NCBI GenBank assembly: GCA_903907305.1
Contig: CAIVNT010000319.1
Span: 1-6,637 of the forward strand
Length of the DNA: 6,637 nt
Source of the DNA: an uncultured Ignavibacteriota bacterium
Lineage (GTDB): Bacteria; Bacteroidota; Ignavibacteria; UBA10030; UBA8401
Direction of reading: 5' to 3'
Position numbers and translations under genes: made by a program. Each line of letters opens with the position of its first letter. Within the stretch, counting starts at the first letter, position 1. Positions 1 to 6,611 of this stretch are shown here, piece by piece. The notes below the pieces were generated by a model. That model ran no database searches. It was given only the letters and a program-made list of their open reading frames with translations, and had not been told where the DNA came from.

Positions 1-28
1 ATCAGCATCCAGCCATCAAGCGCGACGA

Positions 29-1249
29 TTGAACAACGGCGAATGCCAGACAACAAATGAGCAGCGCTGTTCGCTCTGTTTTTCATCCAAAATCGACTAT
101 GAAACGGAACTGAAGTCAAAACAATCGGCTGTCAGCGAATTCTGGAATTCCCTCGGTACAACCATAGCGTGTGAACCGCTGATCACTTCCCCGCTGGGCA
201 GGCGGTACAGGACGGTGAGCAAACGGAAAGCTTTTATTGTGGGGAAGCGATTTTTTTTGGGATTGATCGGCGTGGACGATGAATCCGCAAAAAGTTATCC
301 GATGGATATAGTGGACTGTGCGATCGAGCCGGCATCACACGCACATATTTATGCAGTGCTACAGGAGATACTGCAGAGGAAAGAAGAGTCCAATCTCGTG
401 AAAGAGTTCAATTACGTGATCGTGAAAGGAGACGACCGCGAAGCGATCGTCATCCTGAATATGAATCACTTCTCGTCGTCGAATAGACGCGAAGTGAATG
501 CACTCTCAAAATCTCTGACATTCAAAGCAAAAAATGTGGCAGGAATTTATGTTTTCGTTGACGAAGAGCGCTCCAAGTATTACCTCTCCGGTACACCTCG
601 AAAAGGGGCTCAATCGAATCCTAAACCACTGACGAAGATCTACGGTAATGATTCGTTGTTCCACAAACTCGGGAATATCAAATATCTATATTCACCCCTC
701 TCATTCTCACAGACGAATCATTCCATCCTCGAATTATTTGTCGGTAAAGCAAAAGAGATGCTTTCCATAACAAAGAAGGATATCCTATACGATCTGTACT
801 GTGGGTATGGACTCTTTTCTATTGCTATGGCGTCGGAGGTCCGTTCGGTAACAGGGATTGAACTCTCCCGGAGTTCTATCAATGATGCGGTCGATAATGC
901 CCGTCGGAATAAAATAAACAATGTCCGTTTTCAAGCAGCAGATATTTCAGCGGACACACTTCCAAGATTTTTCGGTGAGAAGCTTTATTCGCAATTACGG
1001 GACAATGCCGGGAAAGGATTGAAGTTTCTGATCGATCCACCGCGTAACGGAACATTTGAGGATGTGATCGAATATCTTGCAGAACAAACGCCGGAAAAGA
1101 TCGTGCATATTTTCTGTAACGCCGATATCATCGAAAAGGAACTGCAGAAATGGAAAGAATGCGGTTATGTTCCGGTAAAAGCGCAGCCGTTCGATATGTT
1201 CCCGGGGACGAATGAGATAGAGATGATGGTGCTGCTGGAACGAGCTTAG
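29..1249 (+). CDS. Class I SAM-dependent m5U RNA methyltransferase, TrmA/RlmC/RlmD family (5' end uncertain, possibly partial)
   Basis: Likely transfers a methyl group from SAM to C5 of a uridine in 23S rRNA or tRNA. Seen in the sequence: a candidate Fe-S cysteine set C6, C14, C17 and C97; the FSQTN motif (residues 226-230); SAM-binding DLYCGYG (255-261) with acidic E278 and D305; DPPRNG (336-341); a nucleophile Cys363 in FCNADI; and a C-terminal DMFPGTNEIE with E398 at the usual catalytic base position. All catalytic elements of the family are present. The cysteine spacing, CNA in place of CNP, and FDMFP resemble RlmC, which lacks a TRAM domain, so the 406 residues could be nearly complete. 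However, the frame stays open to the window edge, and the codons just upstream read SSHQARR, similar to the linker after a TRAM domain in RlmD-like proteins. TTG at 29 has no clear ribosome binding site, so the true start may lie outside. The target base cannot be assigned. It converges on the minus-strand genes. Confidence 0.88.
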   Translation: MNNGECQTTNEQRCSLCFSSKIDYETELKSKQSAVSEFWNSLGTTIACEPLITSPLGRRYRTVSKRKAFIVGKRFFLGLIGVDDESAKSYPMDIVDCAIEPASHAHIYAVLQEILQRKEESNLVKEFNYVIVKGDDREAIVILNMNHFSSSNRREVNALSKSLTFKAKNVAGIYVFVDEERSKYYLSGTPRKGAQSNPKPLTKIYGNDSLFHKLGNIKYLYSPLSFSQTNHSILELFVGKAKEMLSITKKDILYDLYCGYGLFSIAMASEVRSVTGIELSRSSINDAVDNARRNKINNVRFQAADISADTLPRFFGEKLYSQLRDNAGKGLKFLIDPPRNGTFEDVIEYLAEQTPEKIVHIFCNADIIEKELQKWKECGYVPVKAQPFDMFPGTNEIEMMVLLERA

Positions 1250-1323
1250 TGCAGGGTACTATTACTTTCAAGTGAGATAATTTGTAACACATTGCCGGCT
1301 TCGAAGACGCGAATGGGAAAGTT

Positions 1324-1360
1324 AAAAAGATACTATCTCGGATATTCTTCCTGAATATCC
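1324..1360 (-). terminator. Weak candidate terminator after the NTF2-like gene
   Basis: On the minus strand an 8-bp perfect inverted repeat (GGATATTC / GAATATCC, 1340-1360, 5-nt loop) spans the last codons of the NTF2-like gene. It is followed after about 11 nt by a run of five T (1324-1328). The stem is AT-rich and the T-run is not directly adjacent, so this is a poor match to a classical intrinsic terminator. A second tiny stem (AGAT/ATCT) sits right before the T-run and might contribute. No better terminator is seen between the two convergent genes. Confidence 0.3.
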
Positions 1361-2160
1361 ACCGCGATCTTCCAATCCTTCTCTTTCCTCCACACTCTTA
1401 CAAATGCACTGGAATCATTCTTTTCATTCACGGAGTATCCGTACGAATATCCAATATCTCCTGCGGATGATAGTTGAGCATTTGCCACAAACGATATTTT
1501 TTTCTCTTGTTTTAGAAACAATGATTGTGCCGCATCTCTGGTTCTTGTTGGAAAGCTTCCTCTACGATACACCTTCATATCATCGGAACAATATTGCTTG
1601 TATGTTTTTTCGCCGCCGTTTTCCCGTATAGAATTGCTGAATGCACGCTCCAGTTCGAGGATCGTTTCAGCAGATGATGCGATCGTCGGTTTTTTGCTCT
1701 TTTTCAAATCACGCACGATCGTTTGCTCGGTACGCTTCAAGGAATCCGGATAGCTGATGCCGTTATCCAGCACCACCTTCCATCCCCCGTTCGATTGTTT
1801 CTTCCAAACGGAGAAGTAATGACCGTATGCAACATTCGTATCATTCTTCGTCCTGCGATATTCCCACGGTCCCGTAGAAATACCAAAATCACCTGATGCG
1901 GAAACTTCCACATACGTAGGATACCACGTGAGACAGACAGAATTTTCAGAACGTTTTCTGTAGAGTTCCATCCCGTTCACCGGTCCCGGATTGAACATCA
2001 CACATTCGTCCGACAGGAACTGAAGAAACGACTGTTTTACTCCGTAATTTTCAGATGCCGCTGAAAATGCCCGTTCGGCATTAGCAAGTTCTTTTGCCGG
2101 ATCACTATGCTGTGCAATGGAAACGGCATAGAACAAAAAAAGAAGAATGAAAGATCTCAT
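1333..2160 (-). CDS. Secreted protein with two tandem NTF2-like (DUF4440/SnoaL-type) domains
   Basis: Function unknown; the fold family includes small-ligand binding and scaffold proteins as well as enzymes. Residues 1-16 look like a Sec signal peptide (basic start, hydrophobic core, cleavage likely at SIA|QHS), so the protein is probably periplasmic or surface-exposed. The mature part is an internal duplication. AERAFSAASENYG (28-40) matches LERAFSNSIRENG (170-182); SASGDFGISTG (87-97) matches SSAGDIGYSYG (231-241); and the FSVWKK..GWKVVLD strand (116-132) matches VRVWRKEKDWKIAVD (254-268). Each unit has the usual NTF2-like order: helix, GD.G strand, then VW+K...W strand. A Lys-rich linker lies around residues 150-160. 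ATG at 2160 follows the beta-helix gene by 16 nt with only a weak GGA upstream, which suggests co-transcription and perhaps translational coupling. No sorting domain is seen at its C-terminus. The fold call is from pattern recognition; specificity is not assignable. Confidence 0.82.
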   Translation of the reverse strand: MRSFILLFLFYAVSIAQHSDPAKELANAERAFSAASENYGVKQSFLQFLSDECVMFNPGPVNGMELYRKRSENSVCLTWYPTYVEVSASGDFGISTGPWEYRRTKNDTNVAYGHYFSVWKKQSNGGWKVVLDNGISYPDSLKRTEQTIVRDLKKSKKPTIASSAETILELERAFSNSIRENGGEKTYKQYCSDDMKVYRRGSFPTRTRDAAQSLFLKQEKKISFVANAQLSSAGDIGYSYGYSVNEKNDSSAFVRVWRKEKDWKIAVDIQEEYPR

Positions 2161-2176
2161 GATCGTATTCCGTGTT

Positions 2177-4582
2177 TTATTTGAGGAGGATCATTTTTCG
2201 CGTTGCCAAAAATCCGCCGGTGCGGATGGTATAGAAATAGATCCCGCTGGCAAGATGTTCGCCATTGAACTGCATGGTGTGTTTACCCGCTTCCATCGAA
2301 TGATCCACAACTGTTGTGACCGCTTTGCCGAGCAGATCGAACACCGTCAGCGTGACATCTCCCTGATCTCTCAAGGTAAAACTGATCGTCGTTGATGGAT
2401 TGAACGGATTGGGATAATTTTGAGAGAGTGAAAATTCGTTCAGCGCACTGTTCTTTTCGTTCTTTACTCCCGTCATAAAATATGACTGCAGATCAATCGT
2501 TTCGATCCCTTTCACAGACAAACCGCCGACCAACTTTCCTTTACCGCTGAGTGTGTCGATCTGAATAAGATAGCTTTGCGAGCCAATAGTATCCATCACC
2601 CCGAACAATCGTCCCTGCGCGTCGAACGTGATATCCTTTACAGAGATTCCAAATCCCGTCGCACCGACAAGTGTCGCCTGCATCGTGGATGGATTCAGCT
2701 TATAGATATTATCCTTCCCTGTTGATGTTGGCCGGACCGACATCCATAACGAACCATTCACAGGATTATACGCCAGTCCGGAGACGCGGAGTCCATTCGA
2801 TCCTGCCGTTGCTACAACTCCGGTATTCATATTCACCGTATAGAACGTCCCGCCGAATGAACCGATCAGCAGTGAACCATCGGGACGGAAGACCATTCCT
2901 TTCGGATTGGAGAGAATGAGCTGCGGCAGCTGGAACGATTCGGCATCCGCGCTGCTGATACGGAGAAGCTGCGGTGCCGTGGGATTGACGAGCGCAACCA
3001 GTTCCTGAGTTTTCGGATTCACTCTCATACTGACGATCTGGGAGAAACCGGTTTTTCCGATGAAACTTGCAATTGCCTTCGATGTGTCGATGGAATAGAT
3101 CTTCGCAGAATCCGCTGCACCCGAACCGGAATACATCACTCCGCTCAACGCCTTTTCAATAGAGAGTGCTTTTCCGCTCAATGCGATCTGCAAAGGACGA
3201 GCGATGGTCGTATCATTGTGATAGATCAATACTGCATCATTCAACAGTTGTGATGCTAACGGGTGCCATTGAACAGAAAAACTATCTACCGACAGAATCT
3301 TGATGGTGAAAGGACCGGCCTTTGAAAGAGTGATGTTCTTCTGTGAATTTGGCGCAATGCGGATACTGTCGATATGGAGCGGAATACTTCCGCCGTTATA
3401 CAACGAGACTGTCGCTGAGACCGTAGAATCAAGACGTAGTTTCCCGAAACTGATCTGCGCTGTAGTTGCTATCGCATGCGGAATGGTGAGCATCGGGAGC
3501 AACGATGCGGACGGACCGCCGTATGCGCCGATATCATTCCGTTTACTGCCGAGCGAAGGAAACTGTGCGGTTCCCGCAAGAGTATGATCTTCATAGAATG
3601 CGGAAGAATCCCCGGCATCGATAAGAAGAGAACTTGCAGAGAGATACATCATGGAATCGCGGAACGCAGGATCGACATTCAGATTCGTACCGCCGGCATT
3701 CTGATCCTGAATGGAATTATACCCGCCGTTCAGAACGGCCCCGTTGAACGATATCTGCGGGAACGTTAATGCACTGTTGCCCCAGACGATATTATTCCTG
3801 AGCACTGCGGCAGCGGAGTTATCGAGAAACACGATACCGCCCCCATCGGTGAGAGAACGATTTCCGACAATGGTATTATTCTCAAGATATTTCGGTTTTG
3901 CAGCAGAACCATTCAACCAGACTCCTCCACCGCCGTAATCCGATCCGCCCAAGTTTCCGATGATGATATTGTTCCTGAGGATCATACCGGTGTAATTCGC
4001 AACGACGCCTGCTCCGTATTTTCCACGGTTGAACATGATCACATTGTTTGCGATGGTCGGATTACCGTCACCGACTCTGATCCCGCCGCCGCCTGCACTG
4101 GCGATACCGCTCCGAGCGGACGTTGCATCATTATTGATGATGAGATTATACAATATCTTCGGAGACGCAAGCGCAGAGATGATTCCGCCCCCCTCAATAT
4201 ACTTTCCGGCGGAATGTTCATCGGGCCATGCCGTTCCTTTGCCGCCGGTGATCGTGAATCCCTGGATCACCGCGGTGGAATCTTCGTGATTGATGAAACG
4301 GATGACACTTGCCGAGTCCTGATTCGACGGATTGCTGCCGTTGATCGTTGTGGAGTAAATAAAATTGATATCGTGCGTCTCATAGAATCGAGACGTCACA
4401 ACGATATTCTTTCCATGATAATTGATATTCTCAAAATAAATTCCGGGAGCAACGAGCACTGTGTCGCCATGCTCGGAAGCATAGATTGCCGATTGTATGC
4501 TGGTATATTCAGCAGGTACTTTCAGGATCTTTGCATTAAGCAGTAAAACACCTGCCATAATTGTAAAAAGAAATTTTCTCAT
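2177..4582 (-). CDS. Secreted right-handed beta-helix protein with ASH-like and propeller-like regions and a T9SS type A C-terminal sorting domain
   Basis: Probably exported across both membranes and displayed on the surface or released; substrate unknown. Residues 1-17 form a signal peptide (MRKFLFTIMAGVLLLNA). Residues 20-350 resemble pectate-lyase-like/DUF1565 beta-helices: the entry motif SIQSAIYASEHGDTVLVAPG, then coils with NNVIMFN, NNIIIGN, NNTIVGN and NNIVWGN, each with Gly-rich GGGI/GGGGV turns, ending in LIDAGDSS and NDIGAYGGP. Residues 375-470 (ISFGKLRLDSTVSATVSLYN) look like an ASH/choice-of-anchor-D Ig-like domain. Residues 480-700 contain repeated blades of the type KGMVFRPDGSLLIGSF and GLAYNPVNGSLWMSV, as in beta-propellers. 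Residues 717-801 are the sorting domain: LSQNYPNPFNPSTTISF, VFDLLGKAV, GIYFYTI and final RKMILLK. T9SS cargo are normally cleaved near this domain and anchored or released. No catalytic residues could be assigned, so adhesin, glycan-binding and lyase roles all remain open. ATG at 4582 is supported by a strong ribosome binding site. Confidence 0.92.
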   Translation of the reverse strand: MRKFLFTIMAGVLLLNAKILKVPAEYTSIQSAIYASEHGDTVLVAPGIYFENINYHGKNIVVTSRFYETHDINFIYSTTINGSNPSNQDSASVIRFINHEDSTAVIQGFTITGGKGTAWPDEHSAGKYIEGGGIISALASPKILYNLIINNDATSARSGIASAGGGGIRVGDGNPTIANNVIMFNRGKYGAGVVANYTGMILRNNIIIGNLGGSDYGGGGVWLNGSAAKPKYLENNTIVGNRSLTDGGGIVFLDNSAAAVLRNNIVWGNSALTFPQISFNGAVLNGGYNSIQDQNAGGTNLNVDPAFRDSMMYLSASSLLIDAGDSSAFYEDHTLAGTAQFPSLGSKRNDIGAYGGPSASLLPMLTIPHAIATTAQISFGKLRLDSTVSATVSLYNGGSIPLHIDSIRIAPNSQKNITLSKAGPFTIKILSVDSFSVQWHPLASQLLNDAVLIYHNDTTIARPLQIALSGKALSIEKALSGVMYSGSGAADSAKIYSIDTSKAIASFIGKTGFSQIVSMRVNPKTQELVALVNPTAPQLLRISSADAESFQLPQLILSNPKGMVFRPDGSLLIGSFGGTFYTVNMNTGVVATAGSNGLRVSGLAYNPVNGSLWMSVRPTSTGKDNIYKLNPSTMQATLVGATGFGISVKDITFDAQGRLFGVMDTIGSQSYLIQIDTLSGKGKLVGGLSVKGIETIDLQSYFMTGVKNEKNSALNEFSLSQNYPNPFNPSTTISFTLRDQGDVTLTVFDLLGKAVTTVVDHSMEAGKHTMQFNGEHLASGIYFYTIRTGGFLATRKMILLK

Positions 4583-4588
4583 GGTTTG

Positions 4589-4596
4589 CCCCCCTC
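4589..4596 (-). promoter_or_regulatory. Shine-Dalgarno site of the beta-helix gene
   Basis: GAGGGGGG on the minus strand lies 6 nt before ATG 4582. It is a strong ribosome binding site and fixes the start of the 801-residue protein. Its first part, within TTGAGGGG (4598-4591), is exactly complementary to CCCCTCAA further upstream in the same leader. Confidence 0.75.
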
Positions 4597-4606
4597 AATG
4601 AATAGA

Positions 4607-4625
4607 GTGTGAATTCGAATGACAC
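4607..4625. promoter_or_regulatory. Imperfect dyad upstream of the beta-helix gene, possible operator
   Basis: GTGTGAATTCGAATGACAC contains the 8-bp palindrome ATTCGAAT flanked by GTGT and ACAC arms, off-centre by one base. It lies 25-43 nt upstream of the start codon, where a promoter or operator could sit. LytTR regulators usually bind direct repeats, so this dyad is not an obvious target of the neighbouring regulator. Confidence 0.2.
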
Positions 4626-4635
4626 AATTTACGCT

Positions 4636-4646
4636 TTGATAATCAA
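4636..4646. repeat. Short perfect palindrome TTGATAATCAA
   Basis: An 11-bp perfect inverted repeat (TTGAT-A-ATCAA) in the 182-bp gap, 54-64 nt upstream of the beta-helix start codon. It may be a protein-binding site, but its length and AT content allow chance occurrence. Confidence 0.2.
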
Positions 4647-4680
4647 TGAAGTTACTATTGTGGGATTAATGATAGATTTG

Positions 4681-4714
4681 AGGGGATGAACGACGAGAAA
4701 TCCCCTGCTTTTTT
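4681..4714 (+). terminator. Intrinsic-terminator-like hairpin, + strand orientation
   Basis: AGGGGAT (4681-4687) and ATCCCCT (4700-4706) form a 7-bp stem with a 12-nt loop, followed at once by GCTTTTTT (4707-4714). This is the layout of a Rho-independent terminator read on the + strand, yet no + strand gene lies upstream of it. Read on the minus strand, where it would end the kinase-regulator transcript, the stem is followed only by CAAATCT, a poor U-tract. It may work in both directions, stop antisense transcripts, or take part in the leader structure described separately. Confidence 0.45.
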
Positions 4715-4764
4715 AATTACTGTTCCTTTACGGAGTCGGTCGTGAGATGCGGCCATGTATTCAG

Positions 4765-5523
4765 CTAAATCCGGAAGAATTCATTTACCGACTTCCGGTA
4801 CGTGCGTCCGATAGGCAGTTGAGTGCCGTTATGCAGGATCGCAACATACTCATCATTGAACCACGGTTTCAATTCTTTGATATGTTCGGAATTGACGATG
4901 ACTGTGCGGTGACAGCGGAGAAATTTTGAGGGGTCGAGTTTCTTCGAAAAGTTTGCCATGGTCTCGCGAATCATCGCGGAGTCGCGTTGCGTGTGCAGTT
5001 TCAGATAATTCGCATCGCTTTCAATCCAAAGGATCTCGGATGTTGGAATGAACCGCACACGTCCCTCAGCTTTCACAACGATCTTATCCGAAAACTCTTG
5101 TTTCTCCACCACTGATCGAATGGTAGTTAACATTTGCGACAGATAGAGGTCTTTATCATCGGAAGATAACCGTTGACGGATCCGTGAAAGCGAATCCAGA
5201 AAACGCTTTTTGGTGAACGGTTTCAGCAAATAATCGACCGCGTTCAATTCGAAGGCTTTCACCGCAAATGAATCGTATGCAGTGGTAAAAACAACGAATG
5301 GGATTTTTTCCTGCGGCAGTTTTTCCAGCAGCGAAATGCCGTCCATTTCGGGCATTTGAATATCCAGAAAGATCAGATCTATGCTTTGTCCTGATAGAAC
5401 TTTGAACGCCTCTTTTCCATTGCCACACTCCGACACAATGCTGAGCTCCTTCTCTCCCTGAAGCAGCATACGGATACGCTCCCGCGCCAGAGGTTCATCA
5501 TCCACGATCACGGTCCGTATCAT
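4765..5523 (-). CDS. LytTR-family response regulator (LytR/AlgR type)
   Basis: Cytoplasmic transcription regulator paired with the histidine kinase just upstream. An N-terminal receiver domain (about 1-120) has the acidic pair D8/D9, phospho-acceptor Asp54 (FLDIQMPEMDG), switch Thr81 (FTTAYD) and Lys101 in DYLLKPF, so it should be phosphorylatable. After a helical linker (about 121-144) a LytTR DNA-binding domain fills residues 147-252, with the typical WIESDANYLKLHT, FLRCHRTVIVN, I.ELKPW and GTQLPIGRTYRKSV elements. Length (252) is normal for the family. ATG at 5523 overlaps the kinase stop codon (ATGA) and has a good Shine-Dalgarno sequence, GAGGGAAGGG. LytTR regulators generally bind promoter direct repeats and control exported factors, biofilm or metabolite uptake genes. 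The exported-protein genes 182 bp downstream on the same strand are the nearest candidate targets, which is inference from position only. Confidence 0.95.
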   Translation of the reverse strand: MIRTVIVDDEPLARERIRMLLQGEKELSIVSECGNGKEAFKVLSGQSIDLIFLDIQMPEMDGISLLEKLPQEKIPFVVFTTAYDSFAVKAFELNAVDYLLKPFTKKRFLDSLSRIRQRLSSDDKDLYLSQMLTTIRSVVEKQEFSDKIVVKAEGRVRFIPTSEILWIESDANYLKLHTQRDSAMIRETMANFSKKLDPSKFLRCHRTVIVNSEHIKELKPWFNDEYVAILHNGTQLPIGRTYRKSVNEFFRI

Positions 5524-6584
5524 ACCCTTCCCTCAGAAAACGGCAGCGTGACGAACACAACAACACCGAATGGTTTGTTCTGTGCTATTCTCATTGAAGC
5601 ATTTCCCCCGTAGAGTGCCAGCAGACGATTCTTTGTATTCGTCAATCCTATTCCAACTTTCATCTCAGCAATGTTCACATTCGGAGCGGCATCATCCTTC
5701 ACCGAGAGTATCATCGAGTCGCCGGACCGTTCTGCCGAAATTGTGAGTGACGCGGCATGATCATAGTGCGAGAATCCATGCTTAATGGAATTCTCGACCA
5801 GCGGCTGAAGAATAAGCATTGGAACATTTGCATCCAGCAATTCAGCAGGGACAGAATCGATATACGTCAACCGTCCGCTGAACCGGACCTCTTCGATCTG
5901 CAGATATGCTTTGATAAACTCGAGTTCTTCTTTCAGTGTTACGATCTGTTTCCCTGATGAATCGAGAGTGATCCTGAGAAAATCGCTGAGACGGACGACC
6001 ATTTCTTCCGCAAGATCGGGATCCTTGCGCACCAGTGTGACGATAGCATTCAGTGTATTGAACAGGAAGTGCGGCTGCAATTGCATCTTCAGCGCATGCA
6101 TCTGCGCCTGCGAAAGCTGTGTTTCCAATCTTGACGCCGACAGCTGCTTCTCCTGGAATCGCTCATAAAAATCCATCGCATGCTGCATGATCACCAGTGC
6201 GCAGTAGACGATCAGCATCTTGTCAATATTGTAGAAGAGAGACAGGAGAAAAATGTTCAACTCGAATTCTTTAACATCAGGATGGAAAAGATAAATGAGG
6301 AGTCCGTGCAGTAGACATTGCAGAACGGAAAGTGTGATTCCAATGGCAAATAGAATCGAACCGTTCTTCACTTTCTGATCTGTTTGCACGGAGAATCTGC
6401 GTGCTGCCCGCAGTGCGACAGGAGTCCCAATGATCCACACCGCCGAGAACGCAAGCTCCCAGATGAATTCTCCCCACACATTCACCGGTCTGTTCGTCAT
6501 GGGATGGACCAACGTCATTACTCCCGTAATGAATAAGGCAAAGGCGAGCCAGAATAGAATGATATTTTGAAATTTGATCTTCAC
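5520..6584 (-). CDS. Sensor histidine kinase, LytS/YehU type (His_kinase plus HATPase_c)
   Basis: Membrane kinase expected to phosphorylate the adjacent LytTR regulator. Four hydrophobic segments (about 8-27, 41-58, 76-100 and 111-136) form the sensor part, with no extracytoplasmic domain of any size, so the signal is probably sensed in or near the membrane. A likely coiled coil (137-165) leads to the phospho-acceptor motif LQPHFLFNTLNA with His172. The ATP-binding domain shows LQPLVENSIKHG (259-270, N265) and GIGLTNTKNRLLALYGG (311-327). The first G box is degenerate: VKDDAAPN (295-302) keeps Asp297 but lacks the usual glycines. The GTG start at 6584 was chosen because an in-frame TAA lies 36 nt upstream and no other common start codon lies between. 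No Shine-Dalgarno sequence is visible, and a -7-like box lies 19 nt before it, suggesting a very short 5' UTR. It overlaps the regulator by 4 bp. Confidence 0.93.
   Translation of the reverse strand: MKIKFQNIILFWLAFALFITGVMTLVHPMTNRPVNVWGEFIWELAFSAVWIIGTPVALRAARRFSVQTDQKVKNGSILFAIGITLSVLQCLLHGLLIYLFHPDVKEFELNIFLLSLFYNIDKMLIVYCALVIMQHAMDFYERFQEKQLSASRLETQLSQAQMHALKMQLQPHFLFNTLNAIVTLVRKDPDLAEEMVVRLSDFLRITLDSSGKQIVTLKEELEFIKAYLQIEEVRFSGRLTYIDSVPAELLDANVPMLILQPLVENSIKHGFSHYDHAASLTISAERSGDSMILSVKDDAAPNVNIAEMKVGIGLTNTKNRLLALYGGNASMRIAQNKPFGVVVFVTLPFSEGRV
5525..5534 (-). promoter_or_regulatory. Shine-Dalgarno site of the response regulator gene inside the kinase 3' end
   Basis: GAGGGAAGGG on the minus strand immediately precedes the ATGA overlap of kinase stop and regulator start. 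Together they indicate coupled translation of the two proteins, and the site supports ATG 5523 as the regulator start. Confidence 0.65.
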
Positions 6585-6603
6585 GATTGAAAGCGATAAT
6601 GGA

Positions 6604-6611
6604 CAAATGTA
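6604..6611 (-). promoter_or_regulatory. Candidate Bacteroidota-type -7 promoter element for the two-component operon
   Basis: TACATTTG on the minus strand matches the Bacteroidota sigma-ABfr -7 consensus TAnnTTTG exactly. It lies 19 nt before the GTG start of the kinase, so transcription would begin only about 12-15 nt before the start codon, in line with the lack of a Shine-Dalgarno site. A clear -33 TTTG is not seen in the 26 nt that remain before the window edge, which lowers confidence. Confidence 0.4.

Larger units (their letters stand above)
4589..4706 (-). promoter_or_regulatory. Candidate leader RNA switch with alternative pairings that could hide the Shine-Dalgarno site
   Basis: In the minus-strand transcript three segments follow each other: AGGGGAT (4706-4700), ATCCCCTCAA (4687-4678) and the ribosome-binding TTGAGGGG (4598-4591). 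The middle segment can pair with the first (7 bp, 12-nt loop) or with the third (8 bp, CCCCUCAA with UUGAGGGG), but not both. The second pairing would cover the ribosome binding site. The complementarity is seen directly. Function is an inference, requires transcription from upstream of 4706, and a chance match of G-rich and C-rich patches is possible. It matches no riboswitch class I recognise. Confidence 0.25.

Noticed and set aside
1250..1332. Terminator for the methyltransferase gene in the convergent gap
   Set aside because: Only the short palindrome CTTCGAAG and no T-run on the + strand are seen; nothing supports a terminator in that direction.
2147..2395. 82-codon + strand frame across the junction of the two exported-protein genes
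   Set aside because: It is antisense to the signal peptide region of one gene and the sorting domain of the other. The GAGGAGG near 2183 is the complement of Leu codons in the final ILLK, not a + strand ribosome binding site.
3700..4200. Repetitive-looking stretch in the beta-helix gene, considered as a DNA repeat or CRISPR-like array
   Set aside because: The periodicity is at protein level (NN.I..N coils of a beta-helix). The DNA units differ in sequence and length, with no identical repeats and spacers.
3300..4289. Several overlapping + strand open frames with proline runs (PPPP)
   Set aside because: The proline runs are the antisense of Gly-rich beta-helix turns (GGGG codons); no ribosome binding sites or domains are seen.
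4214..4546. 110-codon open frame on the + strand, antisense to the beta-helix gene
   Set aside because: It lies entirely within the well-supported 801-residue gene, has no recognisable domain, and is a by-product of the Gly/Asn-rich coding strand.
4531..4561. TTGCAT ... CATAAT on the + strand as a promoter for an antisense RNA ending at the 4714 T-run
   Set aside because: The 19-bp spacing and weak -10 match, inside a coding region and not of the Bacteroidota promoter type, make it too weak to annotate.
6277..6606. 109-codon minus-strand frame starting with TTG upstream of the kinase start
   Set aside because: It is out of frame with, and overlaps, the membrane segments of the kinase; its translation has no plausible domain or hydrophobic pattern.
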